Source: Pedobacter steynii | GTDB lineage: Bacteria; Bacteroidota; Bacteroidia; Sphingobacteriales; Sphingobacteriaceae | Assembly (NCBI RefSeq): GCF_900103665.1 | Contig: NZ_FNGY01000003.1 | Coordinates: forward strand, 806,001 to 870,000 | Reading direction: 5' to 3' | Length of the DNA: 64,000 nt | Shown: positions 49,096 to 57,895 of the stretch, in pieces | How the letters are laid out: each line of letters begins with the position of its first letter | How positions within the stretch are numbered: the first letter of the stretch is position 1 | Position numbers and translations under genes: made by a program | Notes under the pieces: model-generated | The model's input: the letters and a program-made list of their open reading frames with translations, nothing else | Databases searched by the model: none | What the model was told of the DNA's origin: nothing

Positions 49096-50340
49096 TTAAA
49101 ACCTTGAAGGAGAAAAAGCGCCAATTTCTATCTCTGTTTTCTGACCGGAAATAAGCTGGCTAACCAGCGCACCCGTTGCCGGTCCCAGGCTTAATCCCAT
49201 CATGCCATGTCCTGTAGCGATGACCAAATTTTTCAATTTAGCACTATGCCCGATATAAGGTAAACCATCAGGTGAAGAAGGTCTGAAACCAAACCAGACC
49301 TTTTCGGCAGCGGGAAGCTGCGGATGCAGGTTAGTAAAATACTTTGGTACCGCCTCCACAATCCCTTTTACCCTTTGCATATTGACGCGATTGTTGATTT
49401 TATCCAGTTCCATCGTTCCGCTGTACCTGATCGATCCGTTCATCGGCGTAATCGCTACCCTTGCTTCGCAAAGTAAAGCAGGAATCGTCATGCGTTGTTC
49501 AGGTTCGCTTTCCATAAAAGAATAACCTTTACCCGGCATCAGCGGCACGCGGATGTCCATCGTTTTTGCGATGGCCGGCGACCAGGAGCCACAAGCCAAT
49601 ACATACTGATCCGCTTCCCAGGCTTTCTCCCCGGTAAACACTTTTGTTATTTTAGTTCCGTTTTGTTCGACTCTGTTCACTTCCGAACGCCGTACAATAT
49701 TGACCCCATTGTGCTCCAGGTAATGAACCAGGGCTTCCATTAATTTTGGCGGATACAAATGTCCGTCGCAGCGATAATGCACTGCGCCAAGCACATCCAG
49801 CTGAAGTTCCGGCTGAAGCAGCTGACATTCGGCAGCATTTAGCACGCCCATATCCAGGCCCAGTTCTTTTGCCTTTCCGGCAAGATGAGCCTCCTCTTCC
49901 GCTACTTTTTCCGTTTTGTAGAAAGCAAGTATTCCCTTATTTTTCAGCTCAAAATCGAAACCAGGCTCCTGGGCAAGCGTTTCAAAAAGCTGCTTACTGA
50001 GCAGGGATAAATCCCTCAAAGGCACTGCCGACCTGGATACATGCCCGGAATTTGCAGATTTCAGGAACTTCAGGCCCCAGCTGATCAGATTCAGGTCTGC
50101 TGATGGCCGTACATAAAACGGGCTCTTGCTGTTGAACATCCAGCGGATTCCCTGCTGGACCATCCCCGGCGAAGCAAGAGGTACAAAATGACTCGGTACA
50201 ATCATCCCTGCGTTTCCAAAAGAACAATTATCAGTAACCTCTCCTTTATCTAAAACCGTGACCTGGTGACCTTGCTTGTGGAGGTAATAGGCAGAACTCA
50301 ATCCGACAATCCCGGCCCCTATAATTAAAACATGCGACAT
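49096..50340 (-). CDS. FAD-dependent D-amino-acid oxidase (D-hydroxyproline dehydrogenase, DadA-like)
   Basis: A 414-aa FAD enzyme of the DAO family. The dinucleotide motif is VLIIGAGIVGLSSAYYL (about 4-20), and the C-terminal FAD signature is GHGMMGLSLGPATGALV. In this operon it would oxidise cis-4-hydroxy-D-proline, the epimerase product, to 1-pyrroline-4-hydroxy-2-carboxylate. The neighbouring genes supply every other step, which is the main support for the substrate; by sequence alone it could be a general D-amino acid dehydrogenase. The epimerase gene ends 33 bp upstream. Confidence 0.88.
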   Translation of the reverse strand: MSHVLIIGAGIVGLSSAYYLHKQGHQVTVLDKGEVTDNCSFGNAGMIVPSHFVPLASPGMVQQGIRWMFNSKSPFYVRPSADLNLISWGLKFLKSANSGHVSRSAVPLRDLSLLSKQLFETLAQEPGFDFELKNKGILAFYKTEKVAEEEAHLAGKAKELGLDMGVLNAAECQLLQPELQLDVLGAVHYRCDGHLYPPKLMEALVHYLEHNGVNIVRRSEVNRVEQNGTKITKVFTGEKAWEADQYVLACGSWSPAIAKTMDIRVPLMPGKGYSFMESEPEQRMTIPALLCEARVAITPMNGSIRYSGTMELDKINNRVNMQRVKGIVEAVPKYFTNLHPQLPAAEKVWFGFRPSSPDGLPYIGHSAKLKNLVIATGHGMMGLSLGPATGALVSQLISGQKTEIEIGAFSPSRF

Positions 50341-50373
50341 TTATTTTTTTCCTTTTCTTGAAACAACAGACTA

Positions 50374-51375
50374 TTAAATCACTTGAAATCCATGGGCATA
50401 GGGATCATCATCATCGATCTTGATGGTATTGTATCCATAAACTTTCGCCCAGCCTTCCACACTTGGAATAATCGCATCAAAGTCTGCCAGCTTCAGCACC
50501 TCCTCTACCTTACCGGTAAATTTGCTCCCGATAAAGCTTTCGTGAATAAAGGGCTGTCCGGGTAACAACTTACCTTTTGCATGCCATTGCGCCATACGTG
50601 CAGAGGTCCCCGTTCCACAAGGAGAGCGGTCTATCGCTTTATCCCCATAAAAAACGGCGTTGCGCGCGGTTGAGGTCGGATCTAAAGGGTCTCCGGCCCA
50701 AAGGATATGGCTGCAGCCATTGATCGTTTCATCCAGCGGGTGGACAAACGTATGTTGTTCATTGATGCGTTTACGGATCACCTGACTCCAGCTGATCAAT
50801 TGCGAGGCGGTATAGTCCTGGACTCCTGAAAAGTTGGGTTGAGGGTCTACAATTGCATAGAAATTTCCCCCATAGGCTACGTCAAAAGTAAGCGTTCCCA
50901 GTTCCGGACACTCCACTTCAAGATCTGATGCGGCGAGGTAAGCCGGAACATTGCGCAGTTTTACAGCGGTCACTTTTTTTCCTTCCTGCTGATATTCAAT
51001 CAGGACCAGGCCTGCCGGAGCTTCCATTCTCACGATTCCCGGAATACGGGGGCTGATCAGGCCTTCTTCGATGGCAATGGTAATCGTTCCGATCGTTCCA
51101 TGACCGCACATCGGCAAACAACCGCTTGTTTCTATAAACAGCACAGCCACATCGTTTGCAGGGTCATGTGGCGGATAGAGAATACTTCCCGACATCATAT
51201 CATGGCCCCTGGGCTCAAACATTAAACCCGTACGGATCCAGTCGTATTCCCGTAGAAAATGCTGCCTCTTTTCACTCATATTGGCTCCTCTAAGCTGAGG
51301 GCCACCTCCGGCTACCAATCTTACCGGATTTCCACAGGTATGTGCATCTACACAAAAGAAGGTTTTACTTGACAT
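50374..51375 (-). CDS. 4-hydroxyproline 2-epimerase (proline racemase family)
   Basis: A 333-aa cofactor-independent epimerase of the proline racemase family. Both catalytic cysteines are present, in MCGHGTIG (near 89) and DRSPCGTGTSA (near 254), so it should be a two-base epimerase and not a dehydratase, where one Cys is replaced. It would convert trans-4-hydroxy-L-proline to cis-4-hydroxy-D-proline. Its ATG overlaps the last base of the semialdehyde dehydrogenase gene. The operon context with a DapA-like deaminase argues for hydroxyproline, not proline, as substrate. Confidence 0.92.
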   Translation of the reverse strand: MSSKTFFCVDAHTCGNPVRLVAGGGPQLRGANMSEKRQHFLREYDWIRTGLMFEPRGHDMMSGSILYPPHDPANDVAVLFIETSGCLPMCGHGTIGTITIAIEEGLISPRIPGIVRMEAPAGLVLIEYQQEGKKVTAVKLRNVPAYLAASDLEVECPELGTLTFDVAYGGNFYAIVDPQPNFSGVQDYTASQLISWSQVIRKRINEQHTFVHPLDETINGCSHILWAGDPLDPTSTARNAVFYGDKAIDRSPCGTGTSARMAQWHAKGKLLPGQPFIHESFIGSKFTGKVEEVLKLADFDAIIPSVEGWAKVYGYNTIKIDDDDPYAHGFQVI

Positions 51376-52922
51376 TAGGTGTTGGTTCTTTGTTGGTTGA
51401 TCAATCTATAAATTCCCAGAGGGTTGCCCTCTTTAAGCGCATCCGGCAAGAGTTCCGGTGCCCAATCCTGCCAGGCAAGGGGGCGGACAAAACGGTAAAT
51501 TGCCGTCGTCCCTACCGAGCTAAACCGGCTGTCGTTTGTCGCCGGATAAGGTCCGCCATGCTGCATCGCACTACAAACTTCTACTCCGGTAGGCACACCG
51601 TTCCTGATCATTCTTCCTGTTTTATCTTCAATCTTACTGATCAGTTCCGGATATTGGCTCAGCTCATTTTCTGCCGCAAAAAGCGTCACAGTAAGTTGCC
51701 CTTCCAGGCTATCCAGTACTTCCTCCATTTGCGCTGTATTTTCTGCAACTACCAATAGAGAGTAGGGCCCAAAGATTTCTTCCTGAAGATGATCCGATTT
51801 GAGAAAATCGGCAGCACCAACCTGAGCTATTTTAGCAATAGACTGATTTTGTAAATCCGTGTTCTTCAATCCAGACTCTGCCAATAAGCTGACTTCGGCC
51901 GCCTTCAAGACTTCCTGAGCACGTTTTTCATAATTGGCAAAAATTCCTTCTGTCAGCATTGTTGCCGAAGGTGTTGCCGAGATGATGCTACTCAATTCTT
52001 GTTTAAACAGCTCCAGTCCCTCAGACTGTACAGCGATTAACAGACCGGGATTGGTACAAAACTGCCCGGCTCCCAGAGTAATCGATGCGGCACATTTTGC
52101 TGCAAGTTCCGTTGCTTTTTCTGCCATCGCCTCCGGCAATAAAACGACCGGATTGATGCTCCCCATTTCTGCAAATACCGGAATGGGTTGTTTCCGTTGT
52201 TGTGCCAGACTGACCAAGGCCATTCCTCCCTTAAGAGATCCGGTGAAGGTCACCGCTTTAGTTTTAGGATGTGTCACGAGATAGGCTCCGATTTCATAGC
52301 CATCGTCATACAGTAAAGAAAAGAGTCCTTCAGGAAGCCCGGATTTACGAATGGCATTTACGATTGCCGAGCCCACCAGTTCGCTTGTTCCCAAATGGGC
52401 AGGATGTGCCTTTACAATCACCGGACAACCTGAAGCAAGCGCAGAAGCGGTATCTCCTCCTGCAACAGAAAATGCGAGTGGAAAATTGCTCGCTCCAAAA
52501 ACCACTACCGGCCCCAGTGGAACCAGCATGCGCCGGATATCCGGTCTTGGCAGCGGTTGCCTTTCCGGCATCGCAGTATCGATGATGGCATCCACCCAGG
52601 ATCCTTCTTCAACCAGTTGAGCAAATAACCTGAGCTGTCCTGTTGTACGGCCCAGCTCTCCCTGTAATCTTCCTATCGGCAAACCGCTTTCTTCAGCTGC
52701 TCTGTTGATCAGGGTATCGCCCAGTGCAGCGATCTCATCTGCAATGCACCTTAAAAAGGCTGCTTTGACATCCTTATTAATGTTTTTATAACTTTGAAAG
52801 GCTTGCTCAGCAGCGCGAAGTGCTTCATCTGCCTCCCTTAGTCCGGATTTTAAAAACTCCCCTTCAAGGGCTTTACCGGTAGCCGGATTTAAAGCGTAAA
52901 AAGTTCCATTCATCTGTTCCAT
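51375..52922 (-). CDS. 2,5-dioxovalerate (alpha-ketoglutarate semialdehyde) dehydrogenase
   Basis: A 515-aa aldehyde dehydrogenase of the KGSADH group. The catalytic Cys is in GAGQFCTNPG (near 286), the general base Glu in FAEMGSINPVVL (near 250), and the cofactor loop in FTGSLKGG. The long C-terminal part with PTGVEVCSAMQHGGPYPATN is typical of KGSADH enzymes. It would oxidise alpha-ketoglutarate semialdehyde to 2-oxoglutarate, the last step of the pathway. A start four codons later (MNGTF) is possible. It begins 2 bp after the deaminase gene. Confidence 0.92.
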   Translation of the reverse strand: MEQMNGTFYALNPATGKALEGEFLKSGLREADEALRAAEQAFQSYKNINKDVKAAFLRCIADEIAALGDTLINRAAEESGLPIGRLQGELGRTTGQLRLFAQLVEEGSWVDAIIDTAMPERQPLPRPDIRRMLVPLGPVVVFGASNFPLAFSVAGGDTASALASGCPVIVKAHPAHLGTSELVGSAIVNAIRKSGLPEGLFSLLYDDGYEIGAYLVTHPKTKAVTFTGSLKGGMALVSLAQQRKQPIPVFAEMGSINPVVLLPEAMAEKATELAAKCAASITLGAGQFCTNPGLLIAVQSEGLELFKQELSSIISATPSATMLTEGIFANYEKRAQEVLKAAEVSLLAESGLKNTDLQNQSIAKIAQVGAADFLKSDHLQEEIFGPYSLLVVAENTAQMEEVLDSLEGQLTVTLFAAENELSQYPELISKIEDKTGRMIRNGVPTGVEVCSAMQHGGPYPATNDSRFSSVGTTAIYRFVRPLAWQDWAPELLPDALKEGNPLGIYRLINQQRTNT

Positions 52923-52924
52923 AT

Positions 52925-53842
52925 TTAGATTCCCCAGCTACCCTCCGGCAATTGCGGACGATTGGCCAATGCATCGTTAATGACTTTCAATACCCTTTCT
53001 CTTTCTTCTCCTTTTATCGCCAAACGCGGTGCCCTTACTGTTTCGGTTCCAATACCTGTAGCTGTTTCCGCAAGCTTGATGTACTGAACCAGTTTAGGAT
53101 GTATGTCCAGTTCCAACACCGGAAGGAACCAACGATAGATCGTCAATGCTTCGGGAATGCGGTTCTGTTTTACCAGTCTGAAAATGGCAACGGTCTCTTT
53201 AGGGAACGCGTCTACCAGTCCGGCAACCCATCCATGAGCACCCATCACCAGGCTTTCCATCGCCAAAGGATCTACCCCAGTCAGGATCTTAAACCTATCG
53301 CCAAAACGATTGATCATTCTGGTCACATTGGAAATATCTCTTGTTGATTCTTTTACGGCCTGTATATTCGCATGTTTCGATAAAGCCTCGAACATATCCA
53401 GGGTAACTTCGATCTTATAATCCACCGGGTTGTTGTAAATCATGATCGGCAGTGGGGTACTTAGGGCGACTGCTTCAAAAAAGGCCAGTGTTTCTTCCTG
53501 ATCGGCATAATAACGCATTGGAGGAAGCAACATCAAGCCATTTGCACCCAGTTGTTCTGCTTTTTTTGCTGCAGCAACCGCTTTTTTTGTAGTCGGTTCT
53601 GCAATGTTTAACAATACAGGAACCCTGCCGTTTACTACCTTTAGGGTATGCGACAACAATTCAAATTTCTCTTCATCACTCAATACACTCGCTTCTCCTA
53701 AAGAACCACCCAGGATAATTCCACCTGCACCTGCGGCCAACTGCGCCTCGAGGTTGATGTTAAACATGTTAAAATCCAACTCATCCTGATCTGTAAATTT
53801 TGTCGTCACAGCGGGGAATACCCCATTCCAATTGATACTCAT
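52925..53842 (-). CDS. 1-pyrroline-4-hydroxy-2-carboxylate deaminase (DapA/DHDPS family)
   Basis: A 305-aa class I aldolase-like enzyme of the dihydrodipicolinate synthase family. The Schiff-base Lys is in QAVKEST (near 164), and the conserved Tyr is in IMIYNNPVDY (near 135). LGGSLGEASVLSDEEKFELL is the family's GxxGE substrate region. In this cluster it should deaminate the oxidase product to alpha-ketoglutarate semialdehyde. Other DapA-like activities (for example keto-deoxy sugar aldolase) cannot be excluded by sequence, but the complete set of pathway neighbours makes this assignment strong. First gene of the operon, behind an AraC-type box and a -7 element. Confidence 0.9.
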   Translation of the reverse strand: MSINWNGVFPAVTTKFTDQDELDFNMFNINLEAQLAAGAGGIILGGSLGEASVLSDEEKFELLSHTLKVVNGRVPVLLNIAEPTTKKAVAAAKKAEQLGANGLMLLPPMRYYADQEETLAFFEAVALSTPLPIMIYNNPVDYKIEVTLDMFEALSKHANIQAVKESTRDISNVTRMINRFGDRFKILTGVDPLAMESLVMGAHGWVAGLVDAFPKETVAIFRLVKQNRIPEALTIYRWFLPVLELDIHPKLVQYIKLAETATGIGTETVRAPRLAIKGEERERVLKVINDALANRPQLPEGSWGI

Positions 53843-53909
53843 ACGTTGTTTGGTTTATTTTTTAATTAAAAACAGGGACTGGTCATTTTTCATAGCCCTT
53901 GATCAGAAT

Positions 53910-53917
53910 CAAATTTA
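53910..53917 (-). promoter_or_regulatory. -7 element of the hydroxyproline operon
   Basis: TAAATTTG on the minus strand is a full TAnnTTTG match about 68 nt before the first start codon. The -33 position is weak, as expected for a promoter that depends on an activator bound just upstream. Confidence 0.55.
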
Positions 53918-53937
53918 GGCGTTTAGCAGGCCTGGAA

Positions 53938-53969
53938 ATGCCCGGATATTAACCAATATGCCCTGTAAA
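53938..53969. promoter_or_regulatory. Candidate AraC activator site of the hydroxyproline operon
   Basis: Contains CGGATATTAAC (53943-53953) and CTGTAAA (53963-53969), both also present at the araC palindrome (49017-49027 and 49031-49037). ATGCCC is repeated directly 20 bp apart (53938 and 53958), the usual spacing of AraC half-sites. It abuts the -33 position. Confidence 0.55.
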
Positions 53970-54006
53970 TACACCAGAACGAATGCTCAACATAAACAGA
54001 TTTTGG

Positions 54007-54909
54007 TTAAAACCCGTTTTCTTCCAGCCAATGCTGACACATGTCTATCCATTTATCCTTATTATTAGGATTGTCTAGCCCAAATCCATGTTCGCCGGAC
54101 TGAAAAATATGCATGCCAGCTTTAACTTTGGAATTCAGCAGGGCATTAAAAAAATCAAGACTGTTTTTAACCGGGACGATATCGTCATCTGCAGTATGCA
54201 CCAGGAATGTTGGTGGCGTATCGGAACTAACATGTTTTTCATTGCTGAAGCGATCCAACAATTCTTTAGATGGCGTCATCCCGATTAACCGTTCCCTCAC
54301 CCCACTTGGAATTTTCGGATCGAAAAGAATCACCGGATAAACCAGTACCATAAAATCAGGGCGAAGATTGATATTTTCTTTGTTCTCTATCACCGTCCAG
54401 CCCTGATGTGTTCCTAACGTAGTCGCGAGGTGCCCACCAGCCGAGAAACCTGCAACACCAATTTTATTCGGGTTTATTCCCCATTCTCCTGCCCTTTTAC
54501 GAACGATAAGCATTGCCCTTTGCAGGTCCTGTAATGGCCCAATGGTTTTATCGATCATTACCTTATCACTTGGCATACGGTATCTTAGCACAAAAACAGT
54601 GACTCCCATTTTATTAAAGGCCTTTACGGTAGCCAGAGTATTCTCCATAGTTGGCAAAACCAGATAACCACCCCCCGGACAGATAATTACAGCGGTTCCT
54701 GTTGCGGTACCTTTTTCCGGTAAGTAAGGTGTGATACCTGGATTGCTTAAATTACGGGTCAGACCGGAGCTGTCGATATGCTCCACATAATCTGCCGGAG
54801 CTATTTTTGAATTTGGAATCATGCCCTCATACAAAGGAATGGCTTTCTCCTGGCCATAGGAAAGCTTAAAAAATGAGGCCAATACTAAAATTAAGATTAC
54901 TTTTTTCAT
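54007..54909 (-). CDS. Secreted alpha/beta hydrolase, acetyl-esterase-like (BD-FAE/Axe type)
   Basis: A 300-aa exported hydrolase with a signal peptide (MKKVILILVLASFFKLSYGQ). The oxyanion region is CPGGGYLVLP, the nucleophile elbow is GFSAGGHLAT (Ser near 156), the acid Asp lies in TADDDIVPV, and the His in SGEHGFG. The group contains acetylxylan and feruloyl-type esterases that deacetylate plant polysaccharides. It is the last gene of the minus-strand SusCD locus, beyond the AraC gene, and its upstream region carries the 39-bp element shared with the GH30 gene, in keeping with a joint role in xylan breakdown (inferred). Confidence 0.87.
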   Translation of the reverse strand: MKKVILILVLASFFKLSYGQEKAIPLYEGMIPNSKIAPADYVEHIDSSGLTRNLSNPGITPYLPEKGTATGTAVIICPGGGYLVLPTMENTLATVKAFNKMGVTVFVLRYRMPSDKVMIDKTIGPLQDLQRAMLIVRKRAGEWGINPNKIGVAGFSAGGHLATTLGTHQGWTVIENKENINLRPDFMVLVYPVILFDPKIPSGVRERLIGMTPSKELLDRFSNEKHVSSDTPPTFLVHTADDDIVPVKNSLDFFNALLNSKVKAGMHIFQSGEHGFGLDNPNNKDKWIDMCQHWLEENGF

Positions 54910-54911
54910 CA

Positions 54912-54950
54912 GAATATAATTGTTTTTTTGCGGTTATGAAGCTATCATAA
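54912..54950. repeat. 39-bp dispersed element, copy B
   Basis: 36 of 39 bases match copy A (2103-2141), including the inverted repeat TTATGA-N5-TCATAA (54934-54950). Here it lies directly before the esterase start codon, in the promoter or leader region. Confidence 0.6.
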
Positions 54951-55081
54951 GCATATTCATTACTGTTTGTAAGTGGTATACTTATGATGGTTTCAATGTT
55001 TTCAGATTTACTTAAGGATACAATTGATTAACCTCAAAATTATACTTCCCCCAGGAAGAGAAATATGCAAGAATGCTCAAT

Positions 55082-55996
55082 CTACCCTCTCATTTTCCTG
55101 AAATTCAGGGGCTGTATACCGTAACCCGATTTGAAAGCGCGACAAAAAGCACTGACATTTTCAAAGCCGGTCATCCAGGTGATTTCATGAATCGGTTTAT
55201 CCGTAAACTGTAATAAATCCGCCGCATGTTTCAGCCGGACCCGGATCAGGTATTGGTGGGGAGTGATGCGAAAAACAGCTTTAAATTGTCTGACCAGCTG
55301 AGGAACCGACAAACAGGCTAAACTACTGATATGCGCTAAATCTGTATGCTCCATATAAGTCGAATGCAGGACATCTTTAGCAACACATAACCTTTTGTAA
55401 ATCTCGGTCTTTGTACTTGATTTAAGGGCAGCAACCTGCCCCACACGATTGAACGCTGACTTATGCGTCCGGATGAGCTCATGCAACAAAAAAACCAGGT
55501 ATTCGTCCATCATGTTCTCTTCATCCCCCTGTTGATCAAGGGCTGTCAGCAGTCCTGACAACTGCAATTGTAATTCAGGTGTGATCTGGTTTAATGTCTG
55601 AAAAAACTCGAGGGTTCGTGTTCCGTTATTCAGTGGTTCATCCAGTAAAAACGACTCCGTATGTAAGGCATCACGAAATACAGCCGAAGCAAATTCCTTT
55701 TTAAAAAAAACCGACAGGATCCTTAGTTTTTCGCCATTATCACTCCTGCAGGAATAGTTCTGATCATCATTTAAAATCAAAAATTGTCCCGGTCTAACCG
55801 CAAGTCTTTGACGATTAATGCCATACCATTCTTCCCCACTCAACACCGTTTTAAAAGAAAGACAGCCCACATGATTGTCGCAATTACTCGCGCTGCTCTC
55901 TGCATTAAAAATGATGTTGTGCTTCCTGAATCTGCTGAAGTGCAATGCTTCATCAAACCCTGGCCTGGTATGGTCTGGCAGACTGGTAAAATACAT
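55082..55996 (-). CDS. AraC-family transcriptional regulator
   Basis: A 304-aa regulator with an N-terminal AraC-type ligand-binding part (about 20-170; GEEWYGINRQRLAVRPGQFL) and two C-terminal helix-turn-helix motifs (about 205-300; LAHISSLACLSVPQLVRQFK and IHEITWMTGFENVSAFCRAF, ending FKSGYGIQPLNF). It lies between the SusD and esterase genes on the same strand but behind a terminator (56038-56063), so it has its own promoter. A role in controlling the local esterase or the 39-bp-element genes is possible but unproven. Confidence 0.9.
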   Translation of the reverse strand: MYFTSLPDHTRPGFDEALHFSRFRKHNIIFNAESSASNCDNHVGCLSFKTVLSGEEWYGINRQRLAVRPGQFLILNDDQNYSCRSDNGEKLRILSVFFKKEFASAVFRDALHTESFLLDEPLNNGTRTLEFFQTLNQITPELQLQLSGLLTALDQQGDEENMMDEYLVFLLHELIRTHKSAFNRVGQVAALKSSTKTEIYKRLCVAKDVLHSTYMEHTDLAHISSLACLSVPQLVRQFKAVFRITPHQYLIRVRLKHAADLLQFTDKPIHEITWMTGFENVSAFCRAFKSGYGIQPLNFRKMRG

Positions 55997-56037
55997 ACCA
56001 ACAAGATAATGATTTTCACTAAGACCCTAAAAAAGAA

Positions 56038-56063
56038 ACAGGTACGTGACCAAACGTACCTGT
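56038..56063 (-). terminator. Terminator of the susC-susD operon
   Basis: ACAGGTACGT (56038-56047) pairs with ACGTACCTGT (56054-56063). Read on the minus strand the stem is followed by TTTCTTTTTT. Confidence 0.8.
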
Positions 56064-56105
56064 AACTTTATTAACCCAACTGGAGAACGTTAATTCTTAT
56101 TTACA

Positions 56106-57884
56106 CTACCATCCCGGATTCTGTTTAATGTCCGGATTCAGGCTCATCTGATCAATTGCAATCGGAGCCAGGTAATCTCTGAGTACATTAAACTGATAGC
56201 CGGAAGCCATCGCCGGAATATTTTTAAACAACTCGATATAGCCGTTTGCATCAACCGGATAAGTAGCAAGACTGGCAGCCGGAACCAAACCTGTCCACTG
56301 GCTCAGGATTGCTCCCTTTGGTTTCCAGCCTACCAATAATTCATCTGCCGCAGCCCAGCGATACATATCATCTCTGCGGTATCCTTCACAGGCCAGCTCT
56401 ATTCTTCTTTCTCTGCGCACTTCATTGATCACGGGGCTCAATGTTGGAAACTCCCATTTAGGGTCATTTACAATTCCGCCTACCATCAGGTTAGGCATGC
56501 CTACACGGCTCCTTAGCTTGTTTACAGATAAATCGGCATCTGCCTGATTAAAGGTTCCCAATTCGGCTTTGGCTTCTGCATAAATCAAGAGCGCCTCTGC
56601 AAACCTGAAAATGATGTAGCCAGTGGTCCCCCGATCCTGTTGTTGCGTATAATCCGGGTTATGTCCTTTGTAGACCTGATACCCTGTAGCTGGTTTTTGC
56701 TCATTTGGAGAGGTAAAAGTGGGTACTTCAAAAATTGCCGCAGCAGCTCCATTTGGTCTGTTGTTCGTAACGATGTGATTTCCGTCATTCACATATAGCG
56801 TTTGCAACATCCTTGGATCTCTGTTTTTAACCACATTCAACAAGTTGGCATCTCCCTGATACAATGGATTTCCGCTGATTGGTTTTCCATCGGTACATAA
56901 ATAATAATCGATCAGGTTTTTGGTGATTCCTCTTCCTGCGCCTGTGTTTGTATAACGATGCCAATAATGACCGCCGTTTGCATTCAGGTCAAACTGTCGC
57001 CAGAGCATGATTTCCGGATTTCCGTTGTAATTACTTTGATTGAACAATTTCCAATAGCCATCCGTTCCTGGTGTTGGCGCTAGTCCGTTTCCATCAGGAT
57101 TATCAATCAGGTCCTTACTTACCGTTGCGGCCTTTTGCAGGAATTTAGTTCCATCGCTACCGCTTACCCCAAAAGGAGTATTGGCGTGGTATTTCTCCCA
57201 GGTTCCCTCAAAAAGCGCAATCCTTGCCTGAAGCAATTGTGCGATCTGTTTATTTACCCTCGAAGGTTGGGCTTTTCCTTTGGACGGCAGGTAATTTACC
57301 GCCTTGTCTAGGTCGTTCATAATGGAATCCACAATGACCGCCCTGGATAAACGTGCTCCTTTTAACTGATCCAACACCGGGTTCATCGGTTTATTTACCC
57401 ATGGAAGATCTCCGAATTGTCTGAGTTTGCTAAAGTAAAACCAGGCCCTGAAGAACAAGGCTTCACCAACATAGCTTTTTTGATTATCCCATGCGGCATT
57501 TACTTTATTGTAATTCGCCATGAAATAATTGATGTTCCTTAGTGTCGTCCAGTCGCCGGGAGCCCAGCCACCACCTGCACCAGGTACCACTCTCGTTCCG
57601 TTTAAAGGCCCGTCCACAGACATTGTGATCATGTTGTCACTCCCCTGGTCTGCGTCCAATCCATAAGGGCCTATCGTGCCAAAAGCACTGATGGTAGAAG
57701 GAAAGGCAGAATAAAAGTTATTGACATAAAGCTGAAGGTCGTTGGGTGTTTTCCAAAATTCGGCTTCACTAATGCTTGTTTCCGGAGTCTGGTCCAGAAA
57801 ACTTTTCTTACAGGCAGCCAGAGAAGTCAGCCCTATAAGAATCAACAGATATAGTTTATTGCGCATAATCATATTTTTTGTCAT
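56106..57884 (-). CDS. SusD/RagB-family lipoprotein
   Basis: A 592-aa surface lipoprotein with leader LLILIGLTSLAACKKSFL (Cys near 25). SusD features: DQTPETSISEAEFWKTPNDL at the N terminus, AGGGWAPGDWTTLRNINYFM, EALFFRAWFYFSKLRQFGDL, GYIIFRFAEALLIYAEAKAE and the C-terminal VRRERRIELACEGYRRDDMY region. It would bind the ligand for the SusC encoded 11 bp upstream. The first ATG is used, but in-frame ATG codons 4 and 6 residues later are equally plausible. Ended by the terminator at 56038-56063. Confidence 0.94.
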   Translation of the reverse strand: MTKNMIMRNKLYLLILIGLTSLAACKKSFLDQTPETSISEAEFWKTPNDLQLYVNNFYSAFPSTISAFGTIGPYGLDADQGSDNMITMSVDGPLNGTRVVPGAGGGWAPGDWTTLRNINYFMANYNKVNAAWDNQKSYVGEALFFRAWFYFSKLRQFGDLPWVNKPMNPVLDQLKGARLSRAVIVDSIMNDLDKAVNYLPSKGKAQPSRVNKQIAQLLQARIALFEGTWEKYHANTPFGVSGSDGTKFLQKAATVSKDLIDNPDGNGLAPTPGTDGYWKLFNQSNYNGNPEIMLWRQFDLNANGGHYWHRYTNTGAGRGITKNLIDYYLCTDGKPISGNPLYQGDANLLNVVKNRDPRMLQTLYVNDGNHIVTNNRPNGAAAAIFEVPTFTSPNEQKPATGYQVYKGHNPDYTQQQDRGTTGYIIFRFAEALLIYAEAKAELGTFNQADADLSVNKLRSRVGMPNLMVGGIVNDPKWEFPTLSPVINEVRRERRIELACEGYRRDDMYRWAAADELLVGWKPKGAILSQWTGLVPAASLATYPVDANGYIELFKNIPAMASGYQFNVLRDYLAPIAIDQMSLNPDIKQNPGW

Positions 57885-57895
57885 TGCCTGTAGAA

